From Extensimonas vulgaris (GTDB taxonomy: Bacteria; Pseudomonadota; Gammaproteobacteria; Burkholderiales; Burkholderiaceae_C), in contig NZ_QPJU01000003.1 of the NCBI RefSeq assembly GCF_003337425.1, forward strand, positions 194,990 to 258,989: a DNA stretch of 64,000 bases. Reading direction: 5' to 3'. Shown here piece by piece: positions 34,772 through 44,324 of the stretch (its first letter is position 1; each line of letters begins with the position of its first letter). The notes under the pieces are model-generated. The model worked only from the letters and a program-made list of their open reading frames with translations, made no database searches and had not been told where the DNA came from. A program made the position numbers and the translations under genes.

Positions 34772-35569
34772 ATGAATGACCCGCTTTCGACCTCCGCCAG
34801 CCCGCTCGCCGTGCAGCGCGACGCGCGCGGCGTGGTCACGCTGACGCTCAACGACCCGGCGCGCTTCAACGCGCTCGGCGACGAGATGCTCGCGGCGTTG
34901 CAGCACACGCTCGATGCCCTGCAGGGCGACGAAAACGTGCGCGTGCTCGTGCTGGCCGGCGCGGGCAAGGCGTTTTGCGCCGGGCACAACCTCAAGGACA
35001 TGGCTGCGCATCCTGATCTGGCCTGGTATCAGCGCTTGTTTGCGCAGTGCAGCCGTGTGATGCTGAGCCTGCAGCAGCTGCCCGTGCCCGTGATCGCGCG
35101 CGTGCATGGCATGGCCACGGCGGCGGGCTGCCAGCTCGTGGCGCAGGCCGACCTGGCCGTGGCGGCCGCAGACGCGCGCTTTGCCACGAGCGGCATCCAC
35201 TACGGCTTGTTTTGCGCCACGCCCAGCGTGCCGCTGGTGCGCAACATGCCCATCAAGCAGGCCATGGAGATGCTGCTCACGGGCGAGTTCATCGACGCGC
35301 GCACGGCGCAGGCGCAAGGGCTCGTGAACCGCGTGGTGCCGGCCCAAGCGCTCGACGACGCCGTCGAAACGCTCGTGCGCGCCATCCTCGAAAAGCCGCG
35401 CGTGGCCGTGGCCATGGGCAAGGCGCTGGTGTATCAGCAGCGCGAACTCGGGCTCGCGGCGGCCTACCAGCTTGCGGGCCAGACCATGGCCGCGAACATG
35501 ATGGACGAGGCGGCCCAGGAGGGCGCACGCGCCTTCGCCGAAAAGCGCAAGCCACGCTGGAAGCCCTGA
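34772..35569 (+). CDS. Enoyl-CoA hydratase/isomerase family protein
   Basis: 265 residues from ATG 34772, preceded by GAAGGAG. The crotonase fold shows LNDPARFNALGDEML, the oxyanion-hole segment AGAGKAFCAGHNLKDM and VHGMATAAGCQLVAQADLAVAA. The glycine-rich loops are present. The usual second catalytic glutamate is replaced in FATSGIHYGLFCATPSVPLVR, so the reaction may differ from ordinary beta-oxidation hydration. It follows the deacetylase gene by 13 bp. Confidence 0.88.
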   Translation: MNDPLSTSASPLAVQRDARGVVTLTLNDPARFNALGDEMLAALQHTLDALQGDENVRVLVLAGAGKAFCAGHNLKDMAAHPDLAWYQRLFAQCSRVMLSLQQLPVPVIARVHGMATAAGCQLVAQADLAVAAADARFATSGIHYGLFCATPSVPLVRNMPIKQAMEMLLTGEFIDARTAQAQGLVNRVVPAQALDDAVETLVRAILEKPRVAVAMGKALVYQQRELGLAAAYQLAGQTMAANMMDEAAQEGARAFAEKRKPRWKP

Positions 35570-35590
35570 GCCCGGGCTGACCAAGGATCG

Positions 35591-36961
35591 ATGGTACGAG
35601 GCTCAATGGTCAAGACGCCACCACCCCCTGCGCTCGCCCAGATCGAGCACCTGCTGCGTTCTTTTTTCCATCCCACGGTGCTCATCGAACTCGCCGCGCT
35701 GGCCTTGTGCGTGGGCCTCGCGTGGCTGGCCGTGGCAGCGCTGCGCCGGGCCTTTCATCACCAGGACGACAGTCGGCCTTCGATTCTGCTGGGGCGCAAA
35801 GTCGTCGATGGCGCCCTGTTCCCCATCGTGCTGCTCGGCCTGGGCTATGTGGCGCGTGCGCTGCTGCGCGAGTGGATTTCGCTCGCCGCCTTCGAGATTG
35901 TGATCCCCGTGCTGATCGCGCTCGTGGCGATCCGCGTGGGCGTCAAGGTGCTGCAGGCAGCGTTCCCGCGCTCGCCCTGGGTGCGGCCCATGGAGCGCAC
36001 CATTTCGTGGCTCGCGTGGTTCATCATGGTGTTGTGGGTCACGGGCCTGCTGCCGCGCGTGCTGCAGGAGCTCGACGAGATCAGCTGGAAGGTGGGCGGC
36101 TCGCGCATGTCGGTGCGCACCCTGCTCGAAGGCGTGCTCACGACGGGTGCCGTGCTGCTCGTCACGCTGTGGATTTCTTCGGCCATCGAGGCGCGCCTGC
36201 TGCGCTCGGCCACCGGCAGCGTGCTCTCGGTGCGCAAGGCGCTGAGCAATGCCTTGCGCGCGCTGCTGCTGTTTCTGGGCCTGGTGCTGGCGCTCTCGGC
36301 CGTGGGCATAGACCTCACGGCCTTGTCGGTGTTCGGCGGTGCGCTCGGCGTGGGCATAGGTTTCGGTCTGCAAAAACTCGCCTCCAACTACGTGAGCGGC
36401 TTCGTCATCCTGGCCGAACGCAGCGTGCGCATCGGCGACAACGTGCGCATCGACGGCTTCGAGGGGCGCATCACCGACATCGCGGGCCGCTACACGCTGA
36501 TCCGCTCGGCCGTGGGGCGCGAATCCATCGTGCCCAATGAAATGCTCATCACCCAGCGCGTGGAAAACCTCTCGCTCGCCGACCCGCGCGTGTGGCATTC
36601 CACGGTGGTCAGCGTGGGTTACGACAGCGACGTCGAGCTGGTCATGCGCCTGCTCGGCGAAGCCGCGCTCGTGAGCCCGCGCGTGCTGCGCGACCCTGGC
36701 CCCAGCGTGGCCCTATCGGCCTTCGGCGCCGACGGGCTCGAATTCACCATCGGCTTTTGGATCGTCGACCCCGAAAACGGCGTGCTGAGCCTGCGCTCCG
36801 AAATCAACCTGGCCGTTTTGCGTGCCCTGCGTGCGCACGGCATAGACATCCCTTACCCGCAGCGCGTGCTGCATTGGGCGGGGGCTGGCGCGGGAGGGGA
36901 CGCCATTGCGGAGCCTGCCGCCAAGCCACCGTCTGACGCTGCCGATGCACCCCGCGCGTGA
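35591..36961 (+). CDS. Mechanosensitive channel, MscS family
   Basis: 456 residues from ATG 35591, with AAGGA just upstream; ATG 35606 is an alternative. Several N-terminal helices precede the MscS pore helix and beta domain: ALSVFGGALGVGIGFGLQKLASNYVSGFVILAERSVRIGD, then VRIDGFEGRITDIAGRYTLIRSAVGRESIVPNEMLI. The length, longer than the 286-residue E. coli MscS, reflects extra helices. It opens at high membrane tension to release solutes. It ends 236 bp before etfB. Confidence 0.92.
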   Translation: MVRGSMVKTPPPPALAQIEHLLRSFFHPTVLIELAALALCVGLAWLAVAALRRAFHHQDDSRPSILLGRKVVDGALFPIVLLGLGYVARALLREWISLAAFEIVIPVLIALVAIRVGVKVLQAAFPRSPWVRPMERTISWLAWFIMVLWVTGLLPRVLQELDEISWKVGGSRMSVRTLLEGVLTTGAVLLVTLWISSAIEARLLRSATGSVLSVRKALSNALRALLLFLGLVLALSAVGIDLTALSVFGGALGVGIGFGLQKLASNYVSGFVILAERSVRIGDNVRIDGFEGRITDIAGRYTLIRSAVGRESIVPNEMLITQRVENLSLADPRVWHSTVVSVGYDSDVELVMRLLGEAALVSPRVLRDPGPSVALSAFGADGLEFTIGFWIVDPENGVLSLRSEINLAVLRALRAHGIDIPYPQRVLHWAGAGAGGDAIAEPAAKPPSDAADAPRA

Positions 36962-37197
36962 TCCTGTGCCGCTTTGCAGCCGCTTTGCAGCGCGGGCCTC
37001 GCCTATAATCGCCCACGCAAAAACGCACGACCGTTCTATTTTTTGCCGGACACGCGTGACGCCTTCAGACCTGTCGATGGGCAAGGTCTGCCTTGCGTGC
37101 GCCCCAGAAAGAATCGGTCGCTCAGCCTAACAAGCATTAGAATCGACTGCTCTCGCAAGCATTCCAATCCATTCAACCCCATCAAGGAGTCGCAGTA
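36962..37197 (+). promoter_or_regulatory. Region upstream of etfB with a TATAAT box
   Basis: TATAAT lies at 37004-37009, preceded by a tandem duplication of CCGCTTTGCAG (36969-36990). No good -35 hexamer is found at normal spacing. A second weak -10 TAGAAT lies at 37138-37143. AAGGAGTCGCAGTA precedes the etfB ATG. No gene is visible here. Confidence 0.4.
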
Positions 37198-37947
37198 ATG
37201 AAGGTCTTGGTCCCTGTCAAGCGCGTGGTGGACTACAACGTCAAAGTCCGGGTCAAATCGGACGGTACCGGTGTGGACATCGCCAACGTCAAGATGAGCA
37301 TGAACCCGTTTGACGAAATCGCCGTCGAGGAAGCCGTGCGCCTGAAAGAAAAGGGCGTGGCGACCGAGGTCATTGCCGTCTCCTGCGGCGTGGCGGCCTG
37401 CCAGGAAACCCTGCGCACGGCCATGGCGATCGGCGCCGATCGCGGCATCCTGGTCGAAACCGACGTCGAGCTGCAGCCGCTGGCCGTCGCCAAGCTGCTC
37501 AAGGCCATCGTCGACAAAGAGCAACCGGGCCTCATCATCGCGGGCAAGCAAGCCATCGACGACGATGCGAACCAAACGGGCCAGATGCTCGCCGCGCTCG
37601 CCGACCTGCCGCAGGCCACTTTTGCGAGCAAGGTCGAAGTCGTGGGCGACAAGGTGCGCGTGGCGCGTGAAATCGACGGCGGCCTCGAAATCCTCGAGCT
37701 CACGCTGCCCGCGGTCATCACCACCGACCTGCGCCTCAATGAGCCGCGCTACGTCACGCTGCCCAACATCATGAAGGCCAAGAAAAAGCAGCTCGACACC
37801 TTCAAGCCCGCAGACCTGGGCGTCGATGTCACGCCGCGCCTCAAGACCCTCAAGGTCAGCGAGCCGCCCAAGCGCGGCGCCGGCGTCAAGGTGCCCGACG
37901 TCGCCACGCTGGTGGACAAGCTCAAGAACGAAGCCAAAGTGATCTAA
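37198..37947 (+). CDS. etfB: Electron transfer flavoprotein beta subunit
   Basis: 249 residues. [39 protein letters not shown] and the ETF-beta signature [52 protein letters not shown] are clear. With EtfA it carries electrons from acyl-CoA dehydrogenases to ETF:quinone oxidoreductase. It lies 13 bp before etfA in one operon. Two acyl-CoA dehydrogenase genes are in this window. Confidence 0.97.
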   Translation: MKVLVPVKRVVDYNVKVRVKSDGTGVDIANVKMSMNPFDEIAVEEAVRLKEKGVATEVIAVSCGVAACQETLRTAMAIGADRGILVETDVELQPLAVAKLLKAIVDKEQPGLIIAGKQAIDDDANQTGQMLAALADLPQATFASKVEVVGDKVRVAREIDGGLEILELTLPAVITTDLRLNEPRYVTLPNIMKAKKKQLDTFKPADLGVDVTPRLKTLKVSEPPKRGAGVKVPDVATLVDKLKNEAKVI

Positions 37948-37960
37948 GGAGTTCAACGAA

Positions 37961-38893
37961 ATGACCGTTCTCATCGTTGCCGACCACGACAACGCCACCA
38001 TCAAGGCGTCCACCCTGAACACCGTTACCGCAGGCAAGGCCTGCGGCGGTGACGTGCACGTGCTCGTCGCGGGCCACAACGCTGGCGCCGCCGCCGCTGC
38101 CGCCGCGCAAATCGCCGGCGTCAGCAAGGTGATCCACGCCGACGGCGAAAGCCTCGCGCACGGCCTGGCCGAAAACCTGGCCGAGCAGGTGCTCTCGATC
38201 GCCAAAAATTACACGCACATCTTGTTTCCGGCCACGGCCAGCGGCAAGAACGTCGCTCCGCGCGTGGCGGCCAAGCTCGATGTGGCGCAGATCAGCGACA
38301 TCATCAAGGTCGTCTCGCCCGACACCTTCGAGCGCCCAATCTACGCGGGCAACGCGATCGCCACGGTGCAAAGCACCGATCCGATCAAGGTCATCACCGT
38401 GCGCACCACGGGTTTCGACGCTGCGCCCGCCACGGGCGGCAGCGCCGCGATCGAAACCATTGCGGCAGTGCCCGATTCGGGCAAGAGCCGCTTCGTGGGC
38501 AGCGAAATCGTCAAGAGCGAGCGCCCCGAACTCACCGCGGCGAAGATCGTCGTATCGGGTGGCCGGGCGCTGGGCAGCAAAGAAAAGTTCGACGAAATCA
38601 TCACCCCGCTGGCCGACAAGCTCGGCGCTGCGATCGGCGCGAGCCGCGCTGCCGTCGATGCCGGTTACGCCGCCAACGACATGCAGGTCGGCCAAACCGG
38701 CAAGATCGTCGCGCCGCAGCTCTACGTCGCGGTCGGTATCTCGGGCGCCATCCAGCATTTGGCCGGCATGAAAGACTCCAAGGTCATCGTCGCGATCAAC
38801 AAAGACCCTGAAGCGCCGATCTTCAGCGTGGCCGACTACGGCCTCGAAGCCGACCTGTTCCAGGCGGTGCCGGAACTGGTCAAGGCGCTGTAA
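37961..38893 (+). CDS. etfA: Electron transfer flavoprotein alpha subunit
   Basis: 310 residues. The C-terminal FAD-binding domain reads [91 protein letters not shown], a full ETF-alpha signature. The N-terminal part supports the heterodimer with EtfB. AAGGAG lies before the ATG. A short terminator-like stem follows the stop. Confidence 0.97.
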   Translation: MTVLIVADHDNATIKASTLNTVTAGKACGGDVHVLVAGHNAGAAAAAAAQIAGVSKVIHADGESLAHGLAENLAEQVLSIAKNYTHILFPATASGKNVAPRVAAKLDVAQISDIIKVVSPDTFERPIYAGNAIATVQSTDPIKVITVRTTGFDAAPATGGSAAIETIAAVPDSGKSRFVGSEIVKSERPELTAAKIVVSGGRALGSKEKFDEIITPLADKLGAAIGASRAAVDAGYAANDMQVGQTGKIVAPQLYVAVGISGAIQHLAGMKDSKVIVAINKDPEAPIFSVADYGLEADLFQAVPELVKAL

Positions 38894-38913
38894 GGCTTTA
38901 AGCTGTGCGCCTT

Positions 38914-38937
38914 TGCCGGTCTCGCGCCGGCATTTTT
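38914..38937 (+). terminator. Terminator-like hairpin after etfA
   Basis: TGCCGG (38914-38919), loop, CCGGCA (38927-38932), then five T. The stem is short but GC-rich and followed by a T-run. It separates etfBA from the acyl-CoA dehydrogenase gene, which begins 63 bp later. Confidence 0.6.
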
Positions 38938-39000
38938 CGGAATTGAGGGCATCGTTCGCGGTGCCCTCTTGTCGTTTTCCCTTTCAACTGCGGAGCCCCC

Positions 39001-40821
39001 ATGAGCTACATCGCCCCTGTCAAAGACATGCTGTTCGACATCGAGCACCTTGCAAACATCGAGCAGATCGCGCAAATCCCCGGCCTCGAAGAGGCAGGTC
39101 TGGACACCGCGCGCGCCGTGCTCGAAGAATGTGCGCGCTTGAGTGGCGATGTGCTTGCACCGCTCAACGTCGAGGGCGACCGCAACCCCTCGCGCTGGGA
39201 GGCCGGGCGCGTCATCACCACGCCGGGTTTCAAGGAGGCATACCAGCAGTATGCCGAGGGCGGTTGGCAAGGGCTGCAGCACCCGCCGGCGTATGGCGGC
39301 CAGGGCTTGCCCAAGACCATAGGCGCGGCCTGCGTGGAGATGATCAACAGCGCGAACATGAGCTTTGCGCTGTGCCCCTTGCTCACCGACGGTGCGATCG
39401 AGGCGCTGCTCACCGCCGCGGACGACGCCCTCAAAGCCACGTACCTGCACAAGCTCGTGAGCGGCGAGTGGACGGGCACCATGAACCTCACCGAGCCGCA
39501 GGCGGGCTCCGACCTCGCGCTGGTGCGCACCCGCGCCGAGCCACAGCCTGACGGCAGCTACAAAATCTTCGGCACCAAAATCTTTATCACCTACGGCGAG
39601 CACGACATGGCCGAGAACATCGTGCACCTGGTGCTCGCGCGCGTGCAGGGCGCGCCCGAGGGCGTCAAGGGCATCAGCCTGTTCGTGGTGCCGAAGTTCC
39701 TCGTGAACAAAGACGGCAGCCTGGGCGCGCGCAACGACGTGCAGTGCGTGTCGATCGAGCACAAGCTCGGTATCAAGGCCAGCCCCACGGCGGTGCTGCA
39801 ATATGGCGACGGCCTGGCCGGCAGCGTGGCCGAGCAAGGCGGCCCCGGCGCCATCGGCTACCTCGTGGGGCAGGAAAACCGCGGCCTCGAATACATGTTC
39901 ATCATGATGAACGCGGCCCGCTACGCCGTGGGCGTACAAGGCGTGGCGATCGCCGAGCGTGCCTACCAGAAGGCGGCGCGCTATGCGCAAGAGCGCGTGC
40001 AAAGCCGCCCTGTCGATGGCAGCGTGCCTGCGAGCACCACCATCGTGCACCACCCCGACGTGCGCCGCATGCTCATGACCATGCGCGCGCTCACCGAAGG
40101 CTGCCGCGCGATGGCGACCGTAGCCGCCGCGGCCTACGACGCCGCGCACCACCACCCCGACGCCGAGGTGCGCAAGCAAAACGCGGCCTTCTACGAATTC
40201 CTCGTGCCGCTGGTCAAAGGCTACAGCACCGAGATGAGCCAGGAAGTCACTTCGCTGGGCGTGCAGGTGCACGGCGGCATGGGCTTCATCGAGGAAACGG
40301 GCGCGGCGCAGTATTACCGCGACTCCAAAATCCTCACCATCTACGAAGGCACGACGGCGATCCAGGCCAACGACCTCGTAGGCCGCAAGACCGCGCGCGA
40401 TGGCGGCCAGACCGCACGCGCCATCGCCGCGCAGATCGCGCAGACCGAGGCCGTACTGCAAGCCAGCGCCACGCCGGCCGCGCTCGCAATGGCGCGGAGC
40501 CTGCGGGCCGCGCGCGAGGCGTATCTGGAGGTGGTGGATTTCGTCGTCGGCGGCACCAAGGCTGCGCCCAACGCCGTCTATGCAGGCAGCGTGCCCTACC
40601 TGCTTGCGAGCGGTAACCTCGTCGCGGGCTGGCAGCTCGCGCGCAGCCTGCTGGTTGCGCAGGAGCTGCTCGCCAAGGGGCAAGACGCGCCCTTCATGCA
40701 GGCCAAGATCGCGACGGCACGTTTTTACGCCGAGCACATCCTCGTGCGCGTGCCGGGTCTGCGCGATGCCATCGTCGCAGGCGGAGAGAGCGTGATGGCG
40801 CTGCCCAATGATGCTTTTTGA
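39001..40821 (+). CDS. Large acyl-CoA dehydrogenase (about 600-residue class, DmdC/FadE-like)
   Basis: 606 residues with an N-terminal extension (YIAPVKDMLFDIEHLANIEQI) and a C-terminal acetyl-CoA-dehydrogenase-like helical domain after residue 470. These define the longer class that includes DmdC. MNLTEPQAGSDLALVRTRAEP, KIFGTKIFITYGEHD and the catalytic-Glu region YRDSKILTIYEGTTAIQANDLVGRK are present. It lies downstream of etfBA, its probable electron acceptor. Whether it acts on short-chain acyl-CoA or on methylmercaptopropionyl-CoA cannot be read from sequence alone. Confidence 0.9.
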   Translation: MSYIAPVKDMLFDIEHLANIEQIAQIPGLEEAGLDTARAVLEECARLSGDVLAPLNVEGDRNPSRWEAGRVITTPGFKEAYQQYAEGGWQGLQHPPAYGGQGLPKTIGAACVEMINSANMSFALCPLLTDGAIEALLTAADDALKATYLHKLVSGEWTGTMNLTEPQAGSDLALVRTRAEPQPDGSYKIFGTKIFITYGEHDMAENIVHLVLARVQGAPEGVKGISLFVVPKFLVNKDGSLGARNDVQCVSIEHKLGIKASPTAVLQYGDGLAGSVAEQGGPGAIGYLVGQENRGLEYMFIMMNAARYAVGVQGVAIAERAYQKAARYAQERVQSRPVDGSVPASTTIVHHPDVRRMLMTMRALTEGCRAMATVAAAAYDAAHHHPDAEVRKQNAAFYEFLVPLVKGYSTEMSQEVTSLGVQVHGGMGFIEETGAAQYYRDSKILTIYEGTTAIQANDLVGRKTARDGGQTARAIAAQIAQTEAVLQASATPAALAMARSLRAAREAYLEVVDFVVGGTKAAPNAVYAGSVPYLLASGNLVAGWQLARSLLVAQELLAKGQDAPFMQAKIATARFYAEHILVRVPGLRDAIVAGGESVMALPNDAF

Positions 40822-40849
40822 GGTGTGCGGAAGTGTCGCAACCGCTTCG

Positions 40850-40904
40850 TAAATAGTAGCTGCTAGCGCTTGATTATCAAGCGCTACAGGCCATTTTCAT
40901 TGAA
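40850..40904 (-). repeat. AAGCGC-type dispersed intergenic repeat, copy 4 (reverse orientation)
   Basis: This is the best-preserved copy. The plus strand reads AGTAGCTGCTAGCGCTTGAT, TATCAAGCGCTACAGGCC and ATTTTCATTGAAAA. AGCGCTTGAT and ATCAAGCGCT make a 10-bp palindrome. It fills the gap between the acyl-CoA dehydrogenase and the nitronate monooxygenase. Confidence 0.75.
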
Positions 40905-40917
40905 AAAGGAGTGAGCC

Positions 40918-41880
40918 ATGCCCCGTCTGCCCGCCGCGCTGCAGCGCCCGTCGCTGCCCGTGATCGCCTCGCCGCTGTTCATCATCAGCAACCCGCAACT
41001 CGTGATCGCGCAGTGCAAGGCGGGCATCGTCGGCTCCATGCCCGCGCTCAATGCGCGCCCGGCTTCGCAGCTCGATGAATGGCTCGCCGAAATCACCGAG
41101 GCGCTGGCCGCGCACGACCGCGCGCACCCCGAGCGGCCCGCCGCGCCCTTTGCGATCAACCAGATCGTGCACAAGAGCAACGACCGCCTCGACCACGACA
41201 TGGAGCTGTGCGCCAAATACAAGGTGCCCATCATCATCACCAGCCTGGGCGCACGCCCCGAGGTCAACCAGGCCGCGCATGGCTGGGGCGCGGTGGTGTT
41301 GCACGACGTGATCAACAACGCCTTTGCGCACAAGGCCATCGACAAAGGCGCCGACGGCCTGATCGCCGTGGCGGCGGGCGCGGGCGGGCATGCGGGCACC
41401 AAGAGCCCGTTCGCGCTCGTGCAGGAAATCCGGGAATGGTTCGACGGGCCGCTCGCGCTCTCGGGCGCGATCGCCAACGGCGGCGCGATTTTGGCGGCGC
41501 AGGCCATGGGTGCGGACTTCGCCTACATCGGCTCGGCCTTCATCGCCACGCACGAAGCACGCGCGAGCGACGCCTACAAGCAGGCCATCGTCGATGGCAC
41601 CTCCGACGACATCGTCTATACCAACCTGTTCACGGGCGTGCACGGCAACTACCTGGCGCCGTCGATCCGCGCTGCCGGGCTCGACCCCGAGCACCTGCCC
41701 GAATCCGACCCGAGCAAGATGAATTTCAGCGAGAGCGGCAAAAAAGCCTGGAAGGACATCTGGGGCAGCGGCCAGGGCATAGGCGCGGTGCATGCCGTGA
41801 CCAGCGCAGCCGAGCTGGTCGAGCGTCTGCGCCGTGAATATGTGCAGGCGCGCCAGCGCCTGTGCGGCGCGACCGATTAG
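40918..41880 (+). CDS. Nitronate monooxygenase / 2-nitropropane dioxygenase family FMN enzyme
   Basis: 320 residues with AAAGGAGTGAGCC before the ATG. TIM-barrel features: PVIASPLFIISNPQLVIAQCKAGIVGSMPALNAR, then the FMN/catalytic segment GLIAVAAGAGGHAGTKSPFALVQEI and LALSGAIANGGAILAAQAMGADFAYIGSAFIATHEA. The family oxidises alkyl nitronates, but many members have unknown substrates. Its stop overlaps the stop of the convergent PAP2 gene by 4 bp (TTAG). Confidence 0.9.
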   Translation: MPRLPAALQRPSLPVIASPLFIISNPQLVIAQCKAGIVGSMPALNARPASQLDEWLAEITEALAAHDRAHPERPAAPFAINQIVHKSNDRLDHDMELCAKYKVPIIITSLGARPEVNQAAHGWGAVVLHDVINNAFAHKAIDKGADGLIAVAAGAGGHAGTKSPFALVQEIREWFDGPLALSGAIANGGAILAAQAMGADFAYIGSAFIATHEARASDAYKQAIVDGTSDDIVYTNLFTGVHGNYLAPSIRAAGLDPEHLPESDPSKMNFSESGKKAWKDIWGSGQGIGAVHAVTSAAELVERLRREYVQARQRLCGATD

Positions 41881-42446
41881 CCGCTGGTCGGCGCCTTGCA
41901 CGTGCGGCGTTGGTTGCCGAGGATGTGCCGAGTGACGGCTTGCGCCAGCGCTTGCACCGTCCAGGCGCTGGCCCCTCCCACACACCAGGCGGCCAATACG
42001 TCCGAGGGGAAATGCAGCCCGAGCGCGATGCGGCTCCAGCTCACCAGCAGGGCGACGCCGATCAGCACGCTGCGCACGGCCCACGGCATGGGCGCCAAGC
42101 AGGCCGAAGCCGCAAACGCCATCGCCATGGCCGCATGTGAGCTCGGAAAGCCGGCGGATGGGCCATGCGGCAGCCACTGGATGCCCAGGCCCAGCGTGAA
42201 GGGGCGGGGAAACTGCGCCGCCTGCTTGATCCAGTGGGCCAAGAGCACGGCCAGCGCGATGCTGGCCAAAACCTTCCATGCCTGCCCGCGCCAACCTTGG
42301 CGCCCGACCAGGGCCACGGTGAGCGTCGTGGCGACGAGCCAGTGGGGCAGATACTGCGTGGCAAAGAGCGCAAGATTCAACACCGACGAGGGCGTTTGCG
42401 GCCCCAGGTTGAGCCACAGAAAGACGGTTTGGTCCAGGGCGGTCAT
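41877..42446 (-). CDS. PAP2-family membrane phosphatase
   Basis: 189 residues with about five membrane segments. The three PAP2 catalytic motifs are visible: KQAAQFPRP, GFPSSHAAMA and SRIALGLHFPSD. Such enzymes remove phosphate from undecaprenyl pyrophosphate or phosphatidylglycerol phosphate. A lipid substrate in the envelope is likely, but which one is not shown. It converges with the nitronate monooxygenase with a 4-bp stop overlap. The 233-bp spacer to the divergent acyltransferase holds only a small CAGGG-AAAA-CCCTG hairpin (42542-42555). Confidence 0.9.
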   Translation of the reverse strand: MTALDQTVFLWLNLGPQTPSSVLNLALFATQYLPHWLVATTLTVALVGRQGWRGQAWKVLASIALAVLLAHWIKQAAQFPRPFTLGLGIQWLPHGPSAGFPSSHAAMAMAFAASACLAPMPWAVRSVLIGVALLVSWSRIALGLHFPSDVLAAWCVGGASAWTVQALAQAVTRHILGNQRRTCKAPTSG

Positions 42447-42679
42447 GAAAGCTGCTCCTCAGGTTCGCTGCGCGCAAGTCGTTTTGCGCGCAATTTATCG
42501 GCACCCTGCCTTCAGTTTTCTTTCAGCTTGCAGACCGTAACCAGGGAAAACCCTGAGTTTTCTGCCTGGGTTTGCCGCGAAGGGCACGCAAAAAGAGGAG
42601 CAAGGGCGCAAAATTGCCGTTTTTCGAAGTCGGGAGCATCGTTCGGGTCTGTGTCGTCGCATCCCTCATCCATCCCCCT

Positions 42680-43798
42680 ATGTCTTCTACTTCTTCGCGC
42701 GCGCCCTTGATCGACGTGGTCAAGGGCCTTGCCTGTTTGCTCATCGTCGCCCACCACCTCGCCTTTTACGGCCCTATGTCGGACATTGCCGAGCCGCTCG
42801 CGCCGCGCTTGCTGGCCTGGCTTTCCAGCCATGGGCGCATGGCCGTGCAGGTGTTTTTGGTGTTGGGCGGCTATCTGGCTGCCGCCAGCCTCGCGCCGCA
42901 AGGCGTGGCGCGCTTTGCAAGCGCCCGCCAGCAGGTGGCGCGCCGTTTCGCACGGCTGATCGTGCCTTACGCCGTGGCCTTGCTCGTCACGGTGCTCGTG
43001 TCGGCGCTGGTGCGGCCGTGGCTTGCGCACCATTCGGTGCCGGCCGAGCCCGATCTTGCGCAGCTGTTTGCCAACGCTTTGCTGCTGCAGGACATCCTGG
43101 GGTACGAGGCACTCTCGGCTGGTGTGTGGTACGTGGCGATCGATTTTCAGCTCTTTGCATTGGCCGTGTTGCTGTTTGCTGCCGTGCGCGCCTGGGCCGG
43201 GCGCAGCGCGCGGATCGATGCGGCGCGCTGGGGGCAAGCAGCCGTAGTGGCGGGCGTGGCGGCGTCGCTGCTGGTCTTCAACCGCCTGCCGCAACTCGAC
43301 GTCTGGGCGGTGTATTTCTGGGGCGCCTACGGCCTGGGGATGATGGCCTACTGGGCTGCGCATGCGCCGCGCGTGCGGCCCTGGCTGCTCATGATGGTGG
43401 CGTTGGGCGTGGCCGCGTTGGGGGTGGAGTTTCGCCCGCGCATCGCAGTGGCTTTGGCTGCGGCACTGGCGCTCGCAGGGGCCATGCGCACGCCGGCCCT
43501 GCGCCGGTGGCAAGGTGTGCCGGCCCTGAACCGGCTCGGGCAAATGTCGTACTCGGTTTTTTTGCTGCACTTTGCCGTGTGCCTCGCCGTGAACGCCGCC
43601 GTGACCACGCTGTGGCCCGATGCGCCCGGCTGGAATGCGCTGGGCATGTTGCTGGCCGTGCTGCTGTCGCTCGCGGCGGGGCGGTTGATGTACGAGCGCA
43701 TCGAAAAGCAGAGCATCTCGTGGCCGGCCATCCTGCGTTGGCAGGCGGGTTTGCTGGGCGTGGGGTGGCTGGCGTCGTTCGCGGGGAATTTCGGCTGA
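42680..43798 (+). CDS. Acyltransferase-3 family membrane protein
   Basis: 372 residues from ATG 42680 (MSSTSSRAPLIDVVKGLACLLIVAHHL). A longer frame adds an unconserved, basic N-terminus. It has about ten hydrophobic helices. IDVVKGLACLLIVAHHLAFYG and the C-terminal NRLGQMSYSVFLLHFAVCLAVN are typical of the family that O-acetylates envelope sugars. The acceptor is unknown. The gene lies alone between divergent and convergent neighbours. Confidence 0.88.
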   Translation: MSSTSSRAPLIDVVKGLACLLIVAHHLAFYGPMSDIAEPLAPRLLAWLSSHGRMAVQVFLVLGGYLAAASLAPQGVARFASARQQVARRFARLIVPYAVALLVTVLVSALVRPWLAHHSVPAEPDLAQLFANALLLQDILGYEALSAGVWYVAIDFQLFALAVLLFAAVRAWAGRSARIDAARWGQAAVVAGVAASLLVFNRLPQLDVWAVYFWGAYGLGMMAYWAAHAPRVRPWLLMMVALGVAALGVEFRPRIAVALAAALALAGAMRTPALRRWQGVPALNRLGQMSYSVFLLHFAVCLAVNAAVTTLWPDAPGWNALGMLLAVLLSLAAGRLMYERIEKQSISWPAILRWQAGLLGVGWLASFAGNFG

Positions 43799-43809
43799 TG
43801 GGGGCCGGC

Positions 43810-44226
43810 TCAGCGATGTAACTCGCCCGCGCGCTCCGGCTGATAGACGACTTCTTGCACGCGCACGGTCATCGTTTTGCCGCCCGGCCCGGGCCAGGTC
43901 AGCTCGTCGCCCACGGAAAGGCCGAGCAAGGCAGCGCCCACGGGCGCCAGTATCGAAATACGATCTGCGCTGCCGTCCATGTCACGCGGGTAAACGAGCG
44001 TGAGACAAAACTCCTTGCCTGTCTCGGCAATCGCAAAGCGCACGGTGGAATTCATGGTGACGACGGTGGGAGGGATGGCCTGCGGCTCCGCCACATCGGC
44101 GCGATCGAGCTCGGCTTGCAATTCCGCCTTGCCGGGAAAGACGCTTGCAGGCAAGGCAGCCAAAACAGCTTCGATGCGCTCCAAGTCCAGAGACGACAGG
44201 ATGATTTGCGGCTTGCTGCGTGCCAT
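43810..44226 (-). CDS. rnk: Regulator of nucleoside diphosphate kinase (Rnk), GreA/B-like
   Basis: 138 residues from ATG 44226 (MARSKPQIILSSLDLERIEAVL), close to the 136 of E. coli Rnk. AGGAGG lies eleven bases upstream. The short N-terminal coiled coil is followed by a GreA-C-like domain with VTMNSTVRFAIAETGKEFCLTLVYP and ISILAPVGAALLGLSVGDELTWPGPGG. It binds RNA polymerase near the secondary channel. It is divergent from the radical SAM gene, so the 115-bp spacer holds both control regions. Confidence 0.9.
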   Translation of the reverse strand: MARSKPQIILSSLDLERIEAVLAALPASVFPGKAELQAELDRADVAEPQAIPPTVVTMNSTVRFAIAETGKEFCLTLVYPRDMDGSADRISILAPVGAALLGLSVGDELTWPGPGGKTMTVRVQEVVYQPERAGELHR

Positions 44227-44324
44227 GGTTTCGCTGACCTCCTGGTGATGCGGACAAACAGAGGGCGGGACTGTAGTCGATCGTGAATCTCGCACCGCAG
44301 CATGCGGTCATCGCAGTAGAGTTG

